DNA from: Bacillota bacterium
Lineage (GTDB): Bacteria; Bacillota; Clostridia; Lachnospirales; Lachnospiraceae
Reading direction: 5' to 3'
Length of the DNA stretch: 44,342 bases
Assembly: GCA_023415475.1 (NCBI GenBank)
Contig: JAEZKL010000140.1
Span: 1 to 44,342 of the forward strand
How positions within the stretch are numbered: the first letter of the stretch is position 1; each line of letters starts with the position of its first letter. The notes under the pieces are model-generated. The model searched no databases, was not told the DNA's origin, and saw nothing but the letters and a program-made list of their open reading frames with translations. Made by a program: the position numbers and the translations under genes. Positions 29,862-38,322 of the stretch are shown piece by piece.

Positions 29862-31181
29862 CTACTCCACCAGTAATCCGTCCTCAGAATAATTACAGCC
29901 GGCATTCCATAACAGCCACTCCTCATAGCCGGCGCCATAAACTCCCTCGATCTGCTCCCGAAGCTCATCACCGCCGTATTCCATATGATGCTTTATCCAA
30001 GTAGCTGTAAAATCCTGAAGCCAAGGCCGGACTATTGCACTGTGTTCATCCTCCGGTATCTGCTCCAGCTTCTCCTTCGAGGCAGTTAATGCCTTACGTA
30101 TAATATTCATTGGCTCCAGATCCGGATATTTGATTCCATAATTACCTTCCCCAAAATGGGAGGGGTAAATCATAGGACAGATATAATCCAGATATTTTGC
30201 CATTTCCACATAGTTCTGCCCTACCAGCCCGGCATCGATGCTGCTGCTGATAATAGTACCGTATACATCGGCTGAGACATATACACCAAGAGGCTTCAGC
30301 TTCTCGTATGCATACTTGGTAAACTCAAGAATGACTTCTTCCTTGGTCATATCCTTTGATTCCTTGCCAAAATCCGCCTTTGCTATGTCGTTACCCGTAG
30401 AGAATCTGATATAGTCAAATTGAATCTCGTCGAAGCCTACTGCTGCAGCCTGGGAAGCAACTTCAACCAAGTATTCCCACACCTTATGATTATAGGGATT
30501 TACCCATCCCTCTCCATTGTTATCCAGATAAAGAGATCCATCCTTATTCCGAATAGCGAGATCCTTCCGCTTATCGGCAAGATAAGGATCCTTAAAGGCT
30601 ACGATACGTGCAATCAGATAGATATCCCGGCTTTTCAGATCCTTAATAAAGCTTTCGATATCCTTAATGGTATTCGTAGTAGAACCAATCTCCTGTGCAA
30701 GGGTGCTATCCATCTTATAGGTGATTTTACCATGGTCATCCTTAATATCAATAACCATAGCATTAATCTCCGTTGTGTCCGCCAACATAATCAACTCATC
30801 CAGCAGGTTTGAACCGGCTATTGCTGAAGTTACATAGATACCCTTCACCTTCACCGGAACTTGAGCTTCTATCACTTCAATCGCATCCTCCGAGATCGGT
30901 GGCAACGTAGGAAGCGGAGTCGGCGTTATTGCTATCGTTACAGTGGGTTCTGGCTGTCCACTACCCGTACTGTCGCTTTGAAGCTTCTCCGAAGATTTCT
31001 CCCGAACATCCGTAACATAATTCTTTGAATCAATACGCATCCAAATCGAATAACCCGCTCCGACTCCCAATCCTATTATTAACAACGATAACAAGATGGT
31101 CTGCAGCAGCCTGCTCTTTCTTCTTCCCCTCTTTTTAAAAGAGCGCTTATAATCTATATACATATCCTTCTTTTTACTCAT
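29862..31181 (-). CDS. DUF4015 putative glycoside hydrolase, membrane-anchored
   Basis: A 439-residue protein with an N-terminal membrane anchor (about residues 26-48, TILLSLLIIGLGVGAGYSI) and a Ser/Pro/Thr linker (TVTIAITPTPLPTLPPI). Residues 110-430 match the DUF4015 TIM-barrel family: VKGIYVTSAIAGSNLLDE, NAMVIDIKDDHGKITYKM, IYLIARIVAFKDPYLADK, GFDEIQFDYIRFSTGND. It would act outside the cell on a polysaccharide or peptidoglycan. Substrate unknown. Confidence 0.88.
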   Translation of the reverse strand: MSKKKDMYIDYKRSFKKRGRRKSRLLQTILLSLLIIGLGVGAGYSIWMRIDSKNYVTDVREKSSEKLQSDSTGSGQPEPTVTIAITPTPLPTLPPISEDAIEVIEAQVPVKVKGIYVTSAIAGSNLLDELIMLADTTEINAMVIDIKDDHGKITYKMDSTLAQEIGSTTNTIKDIESFIKDLKSRDIYLIARIVAFKDPYLADKRKDLAIRNKDGSLYLDNNGEGWVNPYNHKVWEYLVEVASQAAAVGFDEIQFDYIRFSTGNDIAKADFGKESKDMTKEEVILEFTKYAYEKLKPLGVYVSADVYGTIISSSIDAGLVGQNYVEMAKYLDYICPMIYPSHFGEGNYGIKYPDLEPMNIIRKALTASKEKLEQIPEDEHSAIVRPWLQDFTATWIKHHMEYGGDELREQIEGVYGAGYEEWLLWNAGCNYSEDGLLVE

Positions 31182-31189
31182 AATAATAC

Positions 31190-31267
31190 CCTACTTTTCT
31201 ATTGTGCTTTGCTTATGTATAACCTTCATCGCAACCAAATACTTTTGTTGTAGCTACCGGGAAATCA
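31190..31267. other. Short intergenic gap
   Basis: No gene or strong hairpin is seen. It separates the glycosidase-like gene from the response-regulator gene on the same strand. Confidence 0.3.
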
Positions 31268-32341
31268 TTATCGCTTTAATTGGTTTTGTACTTTATCAAA
31301 TACAGCGATGATATCAGGGTCGTATAAGCTACCTGAAGCTCCGTGAATGACCTCTATGCATTCCTCCTGAGTATAAGGCCTTTCTAATCCCCATCCCAGT
31401 AATAATGCATCGTAATTATCTACGATCGCTACAATCCTTGCAGAAATTGGAATTTCCTTTCCTGCCTTACCGGTAGGAAAACCGTTACCATCCCAACGTT
31501 CATGATGATATTTTGCTATATCGATTGCCATCCGGATGAATTCATTGTCGGTATTCAGCTCCAATATATTCGATAAAGCATCCGCTCCTGCCGTCGTATG
31601 TGCCTTAAATATTGTTTCCTCCTCCTTCGTCATTAAGGATAAGGGCATTCTGAATATTCGACTGTCAAATGAGACCATTCCGATATCATGGAGTAAAGCA
31701 GCTTTCTCAATCACATCAATAAAGCTGTTCGTAATCTGTTCCTTGAACTTTGGCGAAAGCTGCAGACTCAACGCAAGAATACGGCTATTATAGCTTACTC
31801 TATCCATATGCTCTTTCTTCTCACTATTTCCTAAGGTATAGATCTTTGCTATCGCTTCCACAACATTCTTATTGCCATCATATATCTTCCGTAACTGATC
31901 ATTGATGATTTTATATAACTTCTTATTATAGACTTCCAGCTCCTGCTGCATTTTATACATCTTCAAATGAGTGTTAATCCGCATAGTGACTTCTTCTAAT
32001 TCAAATGGCTTTTCAATATAATCTACTGCTCCGAGCTGAAAGCCCTTAATCTTATCCTCCACAGAATGCAAGGCAGTAATAAAAATGACAGGAATATCTC
32101 TTGTATTCGCATTTTTTTTCAGCATGGAACAGAAAACAAAGCCATCAATCTCAGGCATCGAGATATCTAAAAGAATCAAATTAGGTAGCAATGCCTCGAT
32201 GGCACTTACTGCCTGTCTTGCACTGGTTACCGGTCGTGCAGTATATCCGGCTTTGCGAATCATCTCGGTTAAAACGATCAAATTAGCATTTACATCATCC
32301 ACCACCAAAATATTTGGTTGCGAAAATGACATGTTATCCAT
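31268..32341 (-). CDS. Response regulator with HD-GYP phosphodiesterase-like domain
   Basis: Receiver domain (ILVVDDVNANLIVLTEMIRK, acceptor Asp59 in LILLDISMPEIDGFVF, FITALHSVEDKIKGFQLGAV) followed by an HD-GYP domain (KAALLHDIGMVSFDSRIFRM, HHERWDGNGFPTGKAGKEIP, SARIVAIVDNYDALLLG). The GYP motif is GFP, a frequent variant; HD-GYP proteins break down c-di-GMP. The start used is the ATG at 32341, six bases after GGAG; ATGs at 32353 and 32371 are alternatives. It is in one operon with the histidine kinase. Confidence 0.9.
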   Translation of the reverse strand: MDNMSFSQPNILVVDDVNANLIVLTEMIRKAGYTARPVTSARQAVSAIEALLPNLILLDISMPEIDGFVFCSMLKKNANTRDIPVIFITALHSVEDKIKGFQLGAVDYIEKPFELEEVTMRINTHLKMYKMQQELEVYNKKLYKIINDQLRKIYDGNKNVVEAIAKIYTLGNSEKKEHMDRVSYNSRILALSLQLSPKFKEQITNSFIDVIEKAALLHDIGMVSFDSRIFRMPLSLMTKEEETIFKAHTTAGADALSNILELNTDNEFIRMAIDIAKYHHERWDGNGFPTGKAGKEIPISARIVAIVDNYDALLLGWGLERPYTQEECIEVIHGASGSLYDPDIIAVFDKVQNQLKR

Positions 32342-32384
32342 CTTAATCTCCATTCTGCCACCATACTGCAATTTTCTGTTCCCA

Positions 32385-33914
32385 TTAATTTGCTATAGAG
32401 GCTTTGAGTTCATTAATCAAGGTTATAGAAACATCATAATTTTCCTTACGGACAGCCAACAGCAGACGAAATACGATCTTAGCGATTTCTCCAAACTCCG
32501 GGGTCAGCTGCTTCTTGATATAATATGCCAGTTCCTCTGCCTTATCCCAGCTTTCCATCTCAATACAGATTGAGAGCTTTTCAAGGGCCGAGTTGATATT
32601 TTTATATATAGCTTCCTTGGATATAGGCTCTGCGTTTATTTCCTTGAAGGAGCCGCCTGCCTCCTTGAGTAATCGATCAATATAGCTGATATAATCGATC
32701 TCTTGCGTAGCTGTCCCCTCATAATTGGTATCGGCAAACTCATTATAATTATTAATATCTTTTGTAACCATTTTACTGCCATTCCCTTGCTTTTCTTCCT
32801 GCTTCTGAAGCGGTAATCCTAAGCGAACAGAGAAGGAAAAGGTGCTTCCCTTGCCTATCTCACTGTCAACACCGATTTTACCATCCATCGCTTCAACCAG
32901 CTTTTTGCATATGGCAAGACCAAGTCCGGTTCCTCCGAACCTTCTTGTAATAGAACCGTCAACCTGGCTAAATTTCTGGAATAGCTTATCCATATCCTCT
33001 GAATTGATTCCTATACCGGTATCATTTAAAATAAAGAACAGTTCAACCGATTGATTTGTCTGAAAAAGCTTTGCTACCTCCAGCGTAATGTGACCAATAG
33101 TGGTAAATTTGATTGCATTGGAGATAAGGTTATTCAGAATTTGAGTCAATCGGAAATCGTCACCGATAATCCGATCCGGGATATCTTCTGCAATATATAA
33201 TAAAAATTTCAGACCCTTTTCATTAATCCCAGGCATATTAACATTCACCACAGAATTGATAAAGTCACGAAAACCGAATTCTCTATGCTCCAGAACCATC
33301 TTATCACTCGATAATTTCGCATAATCCAGAAATTCATTGATCATAACGTCCATGTTGCTACAACAGCGCTTAATCAGATGAATCGTGTCAATCTGATTTT
33401 GAACTAACGGCGTATCCAGCAGATTATTACTTAAACCCAGTATACCGTTAATCGGAGTTCTGAGTTCATGAGTAACACTGGCAGTAATCTCATCTCTTCT
33501 GCGCATTAGGTTATCTAAATCAATTTCCATCTGTTGCAGCTTAAGTAATGCATCCTTCTTATCCGTTATATTCCTGGCAATACAGAGGCCAATATAAATT
33601 TTATTTTTTTGATAAATTGTTATTTTTAGCTCCACCGGAAAACAGGTTTGGTTCTTTCTGTATGCTATTGATTCTCCCATGTCAGCGAAGCAATCCAGAA
33701 TTTCAAGAGCATCGTTTTCATACCTTACAGTATTCTTAAATACATCTGTTAATTTTATTTTGTTAATCTCTTCTCCATAGCCTAACTCCTTCATAGCCAT
33801 AGCGTTACAATCGGTAATTCGTCCCTCACGATTAAAAAAAATTATAATTCCATTGGTATTTTCAAGAATTAACCTGTTTTGTATTCTCTTCTGAAAGTAA
33901 GAAAAAAGGCTCAT
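32385..33914 (-). CDS. PAS-containing cytoplasmic sensor histidine kinase
   Basis: A 509-residue soluble kinase. PAS domain at about residues 15-120; H-box ASVTHELRTPINGILG with His149; N-box QILNNLISNAIKF; G-boxes LNDTGIGINSEDMDKLF and FGGTGLGLAICKKLVEAM. No membrane segment is visible. The C-terminal 100 residues look like a helical HPt-like bundle (ESWDKAEELAYYIKKQL), but Tyr stands where an HPt histidine would be, so phosphotransfer from it is doubtful. It is followed by the HD-GYP regulator gene. Confidence 0.92.
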   Translation of the reverse strand: MSLFSYFQKRIQNRLILENTNGIIIFFNREGRITDCNAMAMKELGYGEEINKIKLTDVFKNTVRYENDALEILDCFADMGESIAYRKNQTCFPVELKITIYQKNKIYIGLCIARNITDKKDALLKLQQMEIDLDNLMRRRDEITASVTHELRTPINGILGLSNNLLDTPLVQNQIDTIHLIKRCCSNMDVMINEFLDYAKLSSDKMVLEHREFGFRDFINSVVNVNMPGINEKGLKFLLYIAEDIPDRIIGDDFRLTQILNNLISNAIKFTTIGHITLEVAKLFQTNQSVELFFILNDTGIGINSEDMDKLFQKFSQVDGSITRRFGGTGLGLAICKKLVEAMDGKIGVDSEIGKGSTFSFSVRLGLPLQKQEEKQGNGSKMVTKDINNYNEFADTNYEGTATQEIDYISYIDRLLKEAGGSFKEINAEPISKEAIYKNINSALEKLSICIEMESWDKAEELAYYIKKQLTPEFGEIAKIVFRLLLAVRKENYDVSITLINELKASIAN

Positions 33915-34130
33915 CGTATTTCCTCATCCCCATTTATCGTTCCGTCATATTACAATACAATTGTAAGTATACGACAGTTCTAATTTATAATTTTACAGTT
34001 TATATTTCGAAGCTCACAAATCTGATATACAATTTTGCGAATTGAAGTTGACATCAATATTTTTCTAGATATATAATAAATCAAGAAAAGTATACACAAA
34101 TCGTATAGTTTTATTACAGGAGGATAGCAA
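33915..34130. other. Divergent promoter region of HK and XRE genes
   Basis: About 215 AT-rich bases contain both divergent promoters. No fixed boxes could be assigned with confidence. AGGAGG lies before the XRE gene at 34120. Confidence 0.35.
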
Positions 34131-34466
34131 ATGAATTTTAATGCACGTCTCAAACAATTAAGACAGAAAAACAAACTTACCCAAGGTGAATTGGCTAATA
34201 TTCTCGGGTTAAAACCAACTGCAATTTCGAATTACGAGTCAGAGAGAAATGAACCTTCCTTCGATAAACTCATTGCCCTGTCAAAATATTTTGATGTATC
34301 CTGTGATTATCTGCTTGGTGTAACGGACTCTTATTTGCCTGTTGGCGGAGAAGTACTGGATAAGGATATTGTAGAGTTGTTCGATTTGTATCAGCAATTA
34401 TCCCCCGAAAGCGTTACCGATATTAAGAGCTATGCGAAATATCTGATCTATAAGCAGGGGCATTAA
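34131..34466 (+). CDS. XRE-family transcription regulator
   Basis: A 111-residue protein with the HTH LRQKNKLTQGELANILGLKP followed by TAISNYESERNEPSFDKLIA and LSKYFDVSCDYLLGVTD. The C-terminal half (VELFDLYQQLSPESVTDIKS) is a small helical ligand or dimer part. AGGAGG lies seven bases before the ATG. Its target is not clear; it is divergent from the kinase operon. Confidence 0.9.
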   Translation: MNFNARLKQLRQKNKLTQGELANILGLKPTAISNYESERNEPSFDKLIALSKYFDVSCDYLLGVTDSYLPVGGEVLDKDIVELFDLYQQLSPESVTDIKSYAKYLIYKQGH

Positions 34467-34603
34467 CATCGGTACCTTTGTCTATTAATGTACTCAATAA
34501 TGAAAGCATTCATCCATAAATATCGATCAGAAAGTACGTATCAAAATATGCAGCTTCAACGATAGAAAGCGAGCTTTGTGAACCTTCTATTGTCATGAAT
34601 GCG
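34467..34603. other. Intergenic spacer
   Basis: No gene seen; leads to the bidirectional terminator. Confidence 0.3.
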
Positions 34604-34653
34604 CAAAAATGCTCCTCTTCACAGTAGTAACTGTAGTAAGAGGAGCATCTTTT
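34604..34653. terminator. Bidirectional terminator between convergent genes
   Basis: GCTCCTCTT (34611-34619) and AAGAGGAGC (34638-34646) form the stem. The + strand continues ATCTTTTC and the minus strand ATTTTTGC. It serves both the XRE gene and the SEC-C gene. Confidence 0.82.
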
Positions 34654-34679
34654 CTTCGTGTCATCATAGCACCGTTTGT

Positions 34680-35186
34680 TTATGCATTAGCTCCGCAGCA
34701 TTTCTTATACTTTTTACCACTTCCGCAAGGACAGGGATCATTTCTTCCAATCTTCTTGTCCTTCACAATCGTTCCTGATTGCTTCTGCTCACGATATAAT
34801 TCTTTTCTGCGCTCCGGTGTAAGAAGATCATCCCACTCCTCCAGCTCATAAAGCCACTCAGCGTGTGCACCTACCATATTATAATATAACTTCTCTTTAT
34901 CAAAGGTTAAGCAAACCTTGGTATCCTCATCCATCTCTTCGATCGGGTTCGGCTTCACCAAGCTGTCGTTAATACCATCTAAAAAGCCAACAAAGAACTT
35001 TAATTCAGTATTGAATTCCTTCGCAAGCTCTGCTACGGTTCCTTCCCAAACTTTATCTGCATCTGCAAGTAATACCTTATATATTTCCTTCTCAATATTA
35101 AAATAATTAGCCCAGAACATCTGGCCGGATTGATTATTCATGTCGTTTGCATATGCATAATCTCTCCACTCTTGTAATAAACTCAT
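34680..35186 (-). CDS. SEC-C metal-binding motif protein
   Basis: A 168-residue protein from the ATG at 35186. A helical N-terminal domain (MSLLQEWRDYAYANDMNNQS, ADKVWEGTVAELAKEFNTE) is followed by the C-terminal SEC-C zinc motif KIGRNDPCPCGSGKKYKKCC. This motif also ends SecA in some bacteria. Its function as a stand-alone protein is unknown; it may be linked to translation or secretion quality control. AAAGGATG precedes the ATG. Confidence 0.88.
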   Translation of the reverse strand: MSLLQEWRDYAYANDMNNQSGQMFWANYFNIEKEIYKVLLADADKVWEGTVAELAKEFNTELKFFVGFLDGINDSLVKPNPIEEMDEDTKVCLTFDKEKLYYNMVGAHAEWLYELEEWDDLLTPERRKELYREQKQSGTIVKDKKIGRNDPCPCGSGKKYKKCCGANA

Positions 35187-35452
35187 GGTTTTCATCCTTT
35201 CACGTGCTTAATAACGTTTTCTGCTGAATTCAAGTCAGCTCACACTACTTTCGTTACGATTATACCATGACTATATATAAATTTCCAATATGAAATAATT
35301 TTTTATTTTATGTATAAATAATCTAATTGTGTATCATAATAGTAATATCCTAATAAGGAACAAGGTTCCGTTGTAAGGATGTAAATGCGTATGCTCTTTC
35401 ATAATTGGATTCCCCCTCCAATTATGATTACCAAAGAGAAGTTAAATACTTA
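35187..35452. other. AT-rich spacer with a perfect hairpin
   Basis: TCATAATTGGA and TCCAATTATGA (35399-35427) pair over 11 bases with loop TTCCCCC. No T-run follows. No gene was found in the rest. Confidence 0.4.
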
Positions 35453-35556
35453 TCCTCCCCTTTTTAGTGAAAAGCCTGTCACAAAGACGTGACAGGCTTT
35501 TTGCTCATCCACAATGGCGTAGTGGGCTGTTTGCTTGTATACCTGAACAGGCTTAT
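35453..35556 (+). repeat. Hairpin repeat, copy A (with terminator)
   Basis: Begins with CCTCCCCTTTTTAGTGA, then AAAGCCTGTCAC-aaagac-GTGACAGGCTTT (35471-35500) with a T-run (strong terminator on +). It continues with a degenerate second hairpin containing ACAATGGCGT at about 35511. The start and ACAATGGCGT recur at 37925 and 40084. Confidence 0.7.
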
Positions 35557-35774
35557 TTGCTAGGATTCTAGTATTTCATCTTAATGATCCATCTCTCATA
35601 TTTATTGCTTAAGCTTAGTTTATACGCAAATTTATAAGCAATTTTTATAACATGATAAGACATGATGAAATAATATAGAAGTAAGAATACTTATGCAAAC
35701 CAAAGGTATTTAAAATATCATCCTTTTCTATCACAGTAATTACTTTATAAAACGTCTACTGGATTCATACCTCT
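35557..35774. other. Non-coding spacer
   Basis: AT-rich sequence between the hairpin repeat and the AraC-type gene stop. Nothing supported as a gene. Confidence 0.3.
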
Positions 35775-37127
35775 CTATTTCTTTATGTTAAAACATTCAA
35801 GGGCCTTTTCGATATATTCAATTCCCCTTTCATAGCTTTCAGAGGCTTCTTTCAGGATCGGAGCCAGCTTGATGCTACGTTCTTCATTGACACCCCACGG
35901 AGATTCCCAGGAGAGGTAAGGACGCGCCTGAGCAAAGAACTCCACCTCATGTTCGAAATGGAGCGCAGCGTATTGAAGGTTCTCGAGGATACTTCCACCG
36001 TACTTGCGACCGATTTCACGAAGGTATACCACTGCAGCCTTACGGACAGAGGAGTATACATCGTAGCAATATGCGTCAGCTACACCCCTGTCTTTACCCT
36101 CTTGTGAGTATTCATCCGCCCAACGCTTGTAGAAAATGATCCCCTCACCCATAACATCCCCTTCGTCAAAATCATGCCATGCGTGCTTTACTGCAGCCTC
36201 AAGTGAGGCTATCTCAACCTCCCGCTCATTGAGCAGCGATTTTCTACTGTTGATTAATATTGCACCGAAGGTAGGTGCGACATCGCAAGTAGAAGCTCTG
36301 TTCCAGGATTCTCGGTGATAATCATCAAACCCAAGGTATGTTCCTCTTCCGATGAACTGTTTGGCGTCCTCGTCGTAGCCACAGACTACATCCCACTCAG
36401 CATTCGTGAAGGCATGCCACACTAAAGCCGCTTTACCCTCGTCTATATGACGCTTGACACCTGCAATCATTGTTTCGGTAATATCCTTACCCTCTTGGTC
36501 ATGGCAGGGGAGTTCTGTGATGTCAAACCCCAAATACCTAAGGAAGTCTGGAGTCCATCTGTCATAAATGCAGGTTGGGCGGCTAGGGCAGCCTCCAGCA
36601 ATCTTAAACGCTGAACCTGAAATACCCTGTATGTACTCGGGCGAATATTTCTCTCCCATATTGGAAAGTATGATACGCACACCTTCAAACAGTGGATCAT
36701 GATAACGATAGTTATCCATATTTACCAGTAACATTTCTTTGTCTCCTTTTATATAGTTTATTGTTAAGGTAAAGTAAATGCGATCGTAATGACGCAGACC
36801 ATCACCGCTCGACTGGCGCGCCTGTGTGGGAGTAACACAGTACAGCCTCTTGAAAGCCACACCAAAAGCATCAGATGTCTCGTAGCCGTACTTGAGGGCG
36901 ATATCGACCACCTTCTGGTCGGTAGCACACAGATCCTCAAGTGCACGGGTGAGCCTTCGCCGGCGGATATATTCCGTGAGTGTATATCCTGCTGCCAGCA
37001 CAAAGAACCGTTGAAACAGTCCAATCGGACAGACCGTAATGTGAGACACTTCGTTGAAGTCAATATCCCCTTCAAGGTTCCTTTCAATATATCCGACAGC
37101 CTGATTAAGTCGACTAATCCAATCCAT
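35775..37127 (-). CDS. AraC-type regulator fused to papain-like C-terminal domain
   Basis: A 450-residue protein. Residues 1-110 are an AraC HTH pair (RLNQAVGYIERNLEGDIDF, TLTEYIRRRRLTRALEDLC, ATDQKVVDIALKYGYETSDA, FGVAFKRLYCVTPTQARQ). Residues 140-450 form a second domain with GISGSAFKIAGGCPSRPTCI, ALVWHAFTNAEWDVVCGYDE and AWHDFDEGDVMGEGIIFYKR, resembling BtrH-like or papain-like proteins that bind a small molecule or peptide. The HTH is at the N-terminus, unusual for AraC. Base composition is more GC-rich than its neighbours. Function unknown. Confidence 0.8.
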   Translation of the reverse strand: MDWISRLNQAVGYIERNLEGDIDFNEVSHITVCPIGLFQRFFVLAAGYTLTEYIRRRRLTRALEDLCATDQKVVDIALKYGYETSDAFGVAFKRLYCVTPTQARQSSGDGLRHYDRIYFTLTINYIKGDKEMLLVNMDNYRYHDPLFEGVRIILSNMGEKYSPEYIQGISGSAFKIAGGCPSRPTCIYDRWTPDFLRYLGFDITELPCHDQEGKDITETMIAGVKRHIDEGKAALVWHAFTNAEWDVVCGYDEDAKQFIGRGTYLGFDDYHRESWNRASTCDVAPTFGAILINSRKSLLNEREVEIASLEAAVKHAWHDFDEGDVMGEGIIFYKRWADEYSQEGKDRGVADAYCYDVYSSVRKAAVVYLREIGRKYGGSILENLQYAALHFEHEVEFFAQARPYLSWESPWGVNEERSIKLAPILKEASESYERGIEYIEKALECFNIKK

Positions 37128-37132
37128 CGCAC

Positions 37133-37453
37133 ACCTCCTTACTTAACAATTTACATGATGAAGGAATAAACGTCCCGTTAATTTAAGAACAGAAAAAACA
37201 GTATTTCATATAAAACCCTGTTGATCAACTCAGCTTACATAACTTCATCCTGAACCAACATACGTAAAACGACAATGGCATAGATAAAATCAAATATGCT
37301 TCATAATACTTTTTCATTATTCCATAGTTTCCTCACTTTATTGCAATATAATCATTTAAAATTCTATAAGCACAGAAGAATGTTATATATTGTAAATGTT
37401 TTGTTTTCAAAACCATAATTCTATAACTTAATCAAACAAAACTTTACATTTTC
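37133..37453. other. AT-rich spacer before the toxin-antitoxin locus
   Basis: No gene or strong signal is visible in this stretch; it precedes the promoter of the antitoxin RNA. Confidence 0.3.
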
Positions 37454-37480
37454 TTGAAATCGTGTTACAGTAAATATAAG
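37454..37480 (+). promoter_or_regulatory. Antitoxin RNA promoter candidate
   Basis: TTGAAA (37454-37459) and TATAAG (37475-37480) with a 15-base spacer, short for sigma-A. Its start would lie at the left arm of the 31-32-bp inverted repeat. Confidence 0.5.
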
Positions 37481-37482
37481 AA

Positions 37483-37571
37483 AAGGAGTAACCGACCACA
37501 AGGTGGTTAGCCTCCAGTTATCAGATTAACTGCCCAACCGTCCGGCCAAGAACAGGGGGCAGTTATTTTTT
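37483..37571 (+). ncRNA. Type I antitoxin-like small RNA
   Basis: A + strand transcript of about 85-90 bases begins with AGGAGTAACCGACCACAAGG, contains the hairpin ACCAC-aag-GTGGT, then GCCTCC and the terminator AACTGCCC...GGGCAGTT followed by ATTTTTT. It runs convergent to the toxin gene and overlaps its 3' end by at least eight bases. This layout matches TxpA/RatA- or Fst-type type I loci. A second copy lies at 38166. Confidence 0.65.
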
Positions 37572-37661
37572 ATGCTTATTATTCCTATTGTTTAAATAGG
37601 TAAGCAGCGCAATGATTACTAATACAAAAGTAAATAAATCACTATATGTAACATAATTCAT
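37563..37661 (-). CDS. Holin-like type I toxin, 32 residues
   Basis: An ATG at 37661 starts MNYVTYSDLFTFVLVIIALL followed by TYLNNRNNKHKK, a 32-residue peptide with one membrane helix and a basic tail. This is the form of the putative holin-like toxins (Hol_Tox/TxpA group). GGGAGGTGG stands before the ATG and pairs with an upstream CCTCCC, so the ribosome site is hidden in a hairpin (37670-37685), as is common in type I toxins. Its mRNA meets the + strand small RNA at the 3' ends. Confidence 0.75.
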   Translation of the reverse strand: MNYVTYSDLFTFVLVIIALLTYLNNRNNKHKK

Positions 37662-37669
37662 CCGCACCA

Positions 37670-37685
37670 CCTCCCTTCCGGGAGG
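37670..37685 (-). promoter_or_regulatory. Hairpin hiding the toxin ribosome site
   Basis: On the minus strand CCTCCC-ggaa-GGGAGG forms a six-pair stem. The right arm is the Shine-Dalgarno sequence of the toxin. Confidence 0.65.
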
Positions 37686-37717
37686 CAACACACCCTGTCT
37701 CGATTACTCCTACGTTT

Positions 37718-37746
37718 ATCTTACCATTTAATTCCTATTGATACAA
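37718..37746 (-). promoter_or_regulatory. Toxin promoter candidate
   Basis: Minus-strand TTGTAT (37741-37746), 17-base spacer, TAAGAT (37718-37723). It lies before the right copy of the inverted repeat that starts the toxin leader (37681-37712). Confidence 0.6.
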
Positions 37747-37922
37747 TCGAACATGATATTAATTTCATTAACTATCTTCTATCCTGATTGCGCCATTCTA
37801 TACGCAACTTTATGCGCAACCTAGATATCACAAGACGACGCCTGATGAATTTCAAATTCCCAAACATCTCCTCTCGGAACACTCTATATCACAAGATGAA
37901 CCCCTATGAAATTTCAATTGCA
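37747..37922. other. AT-rich spacer
   Basis: Contains degenerate pieces similar to sequence near 35620 and 40000 (ATACGCAA-type and ATCACAAGA-type words). No gene seen. Confidence 0.3.
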
Positions 37923-38052
37923 TAGCCTCCCCTTTTTAGTAGACAGCCCTCCACAATGGCGTGGCAGGCTGTTTGCTTGTTTATTAGTGGGCTGTTTACC
38001 CCCCATTGCAATGGTGTCATGGGGGATTTGCTTGTGGCCGGGATGAGCTTTG
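37923..38052 (+). repeat. Hairpin repeat, copy B
   Basis: Starts with GCCTCCCCTTTTTAGTAGA and has a first hairpin CAGCC...CCACAATGGCGTGG...GGCTG, then CCCCCCATTGCAATGGTGTC with ATGGGGGATT as a second hairpin. ACAATGGCGT is the shared loop. Confidence 0.6.
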
Positions 38053-38165
38053 CCATTCTCCGAAGTTTTATATATTCCATATCTATGTTTCCTGTCCATA
38101 TCGTCTTGGTTTAGTCAGTTATATTTATTCGTAATTAATTTCCTTAAGATTTTTATTGATTATTC

Positions 38166-38231
38166 GGTTAGCCTCCGATTGTCAGATTAACTGCCCTCAG
38201 GACCGGCTAAGTCAGGGGCAGTTATTTTTTA
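38166..38231 (+). ncRNA. Second antitoxin-like RNA without a toxin
   Basis: GGTTAGCCTCC, TCAGATTAACTGCCC, CCGGC, AAG and GGGGCAGTTATTTTTTATGC repeat the 37508-37574 sequence closely. The minus strand has only a scrambled, stop-filled remnant where the toxin would be, so this may be a relic or a free-standing RNA. Confidence 0.5.
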
Positions 38232-38322
38232 TGCTCTCCTATCATTTACTAATTTATTGCTGTTTTTTTGAGATTATTTTCATTGACTCAAATTTTAAAG
38301 GTAGATGGTTTTATTATAATCT

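Noticed and set aside
36764..37132. Frames overlapping the AraC-type gene
   Set aside because: They are shadows of a GC-richer gene in other frames.
37483..37712. MITE or insertion sequence
   Set aside because: The inverted repeats coincide with the two RNA leaders, there is no target duplication visible, and the interior encodes a toxin and an sRNA.
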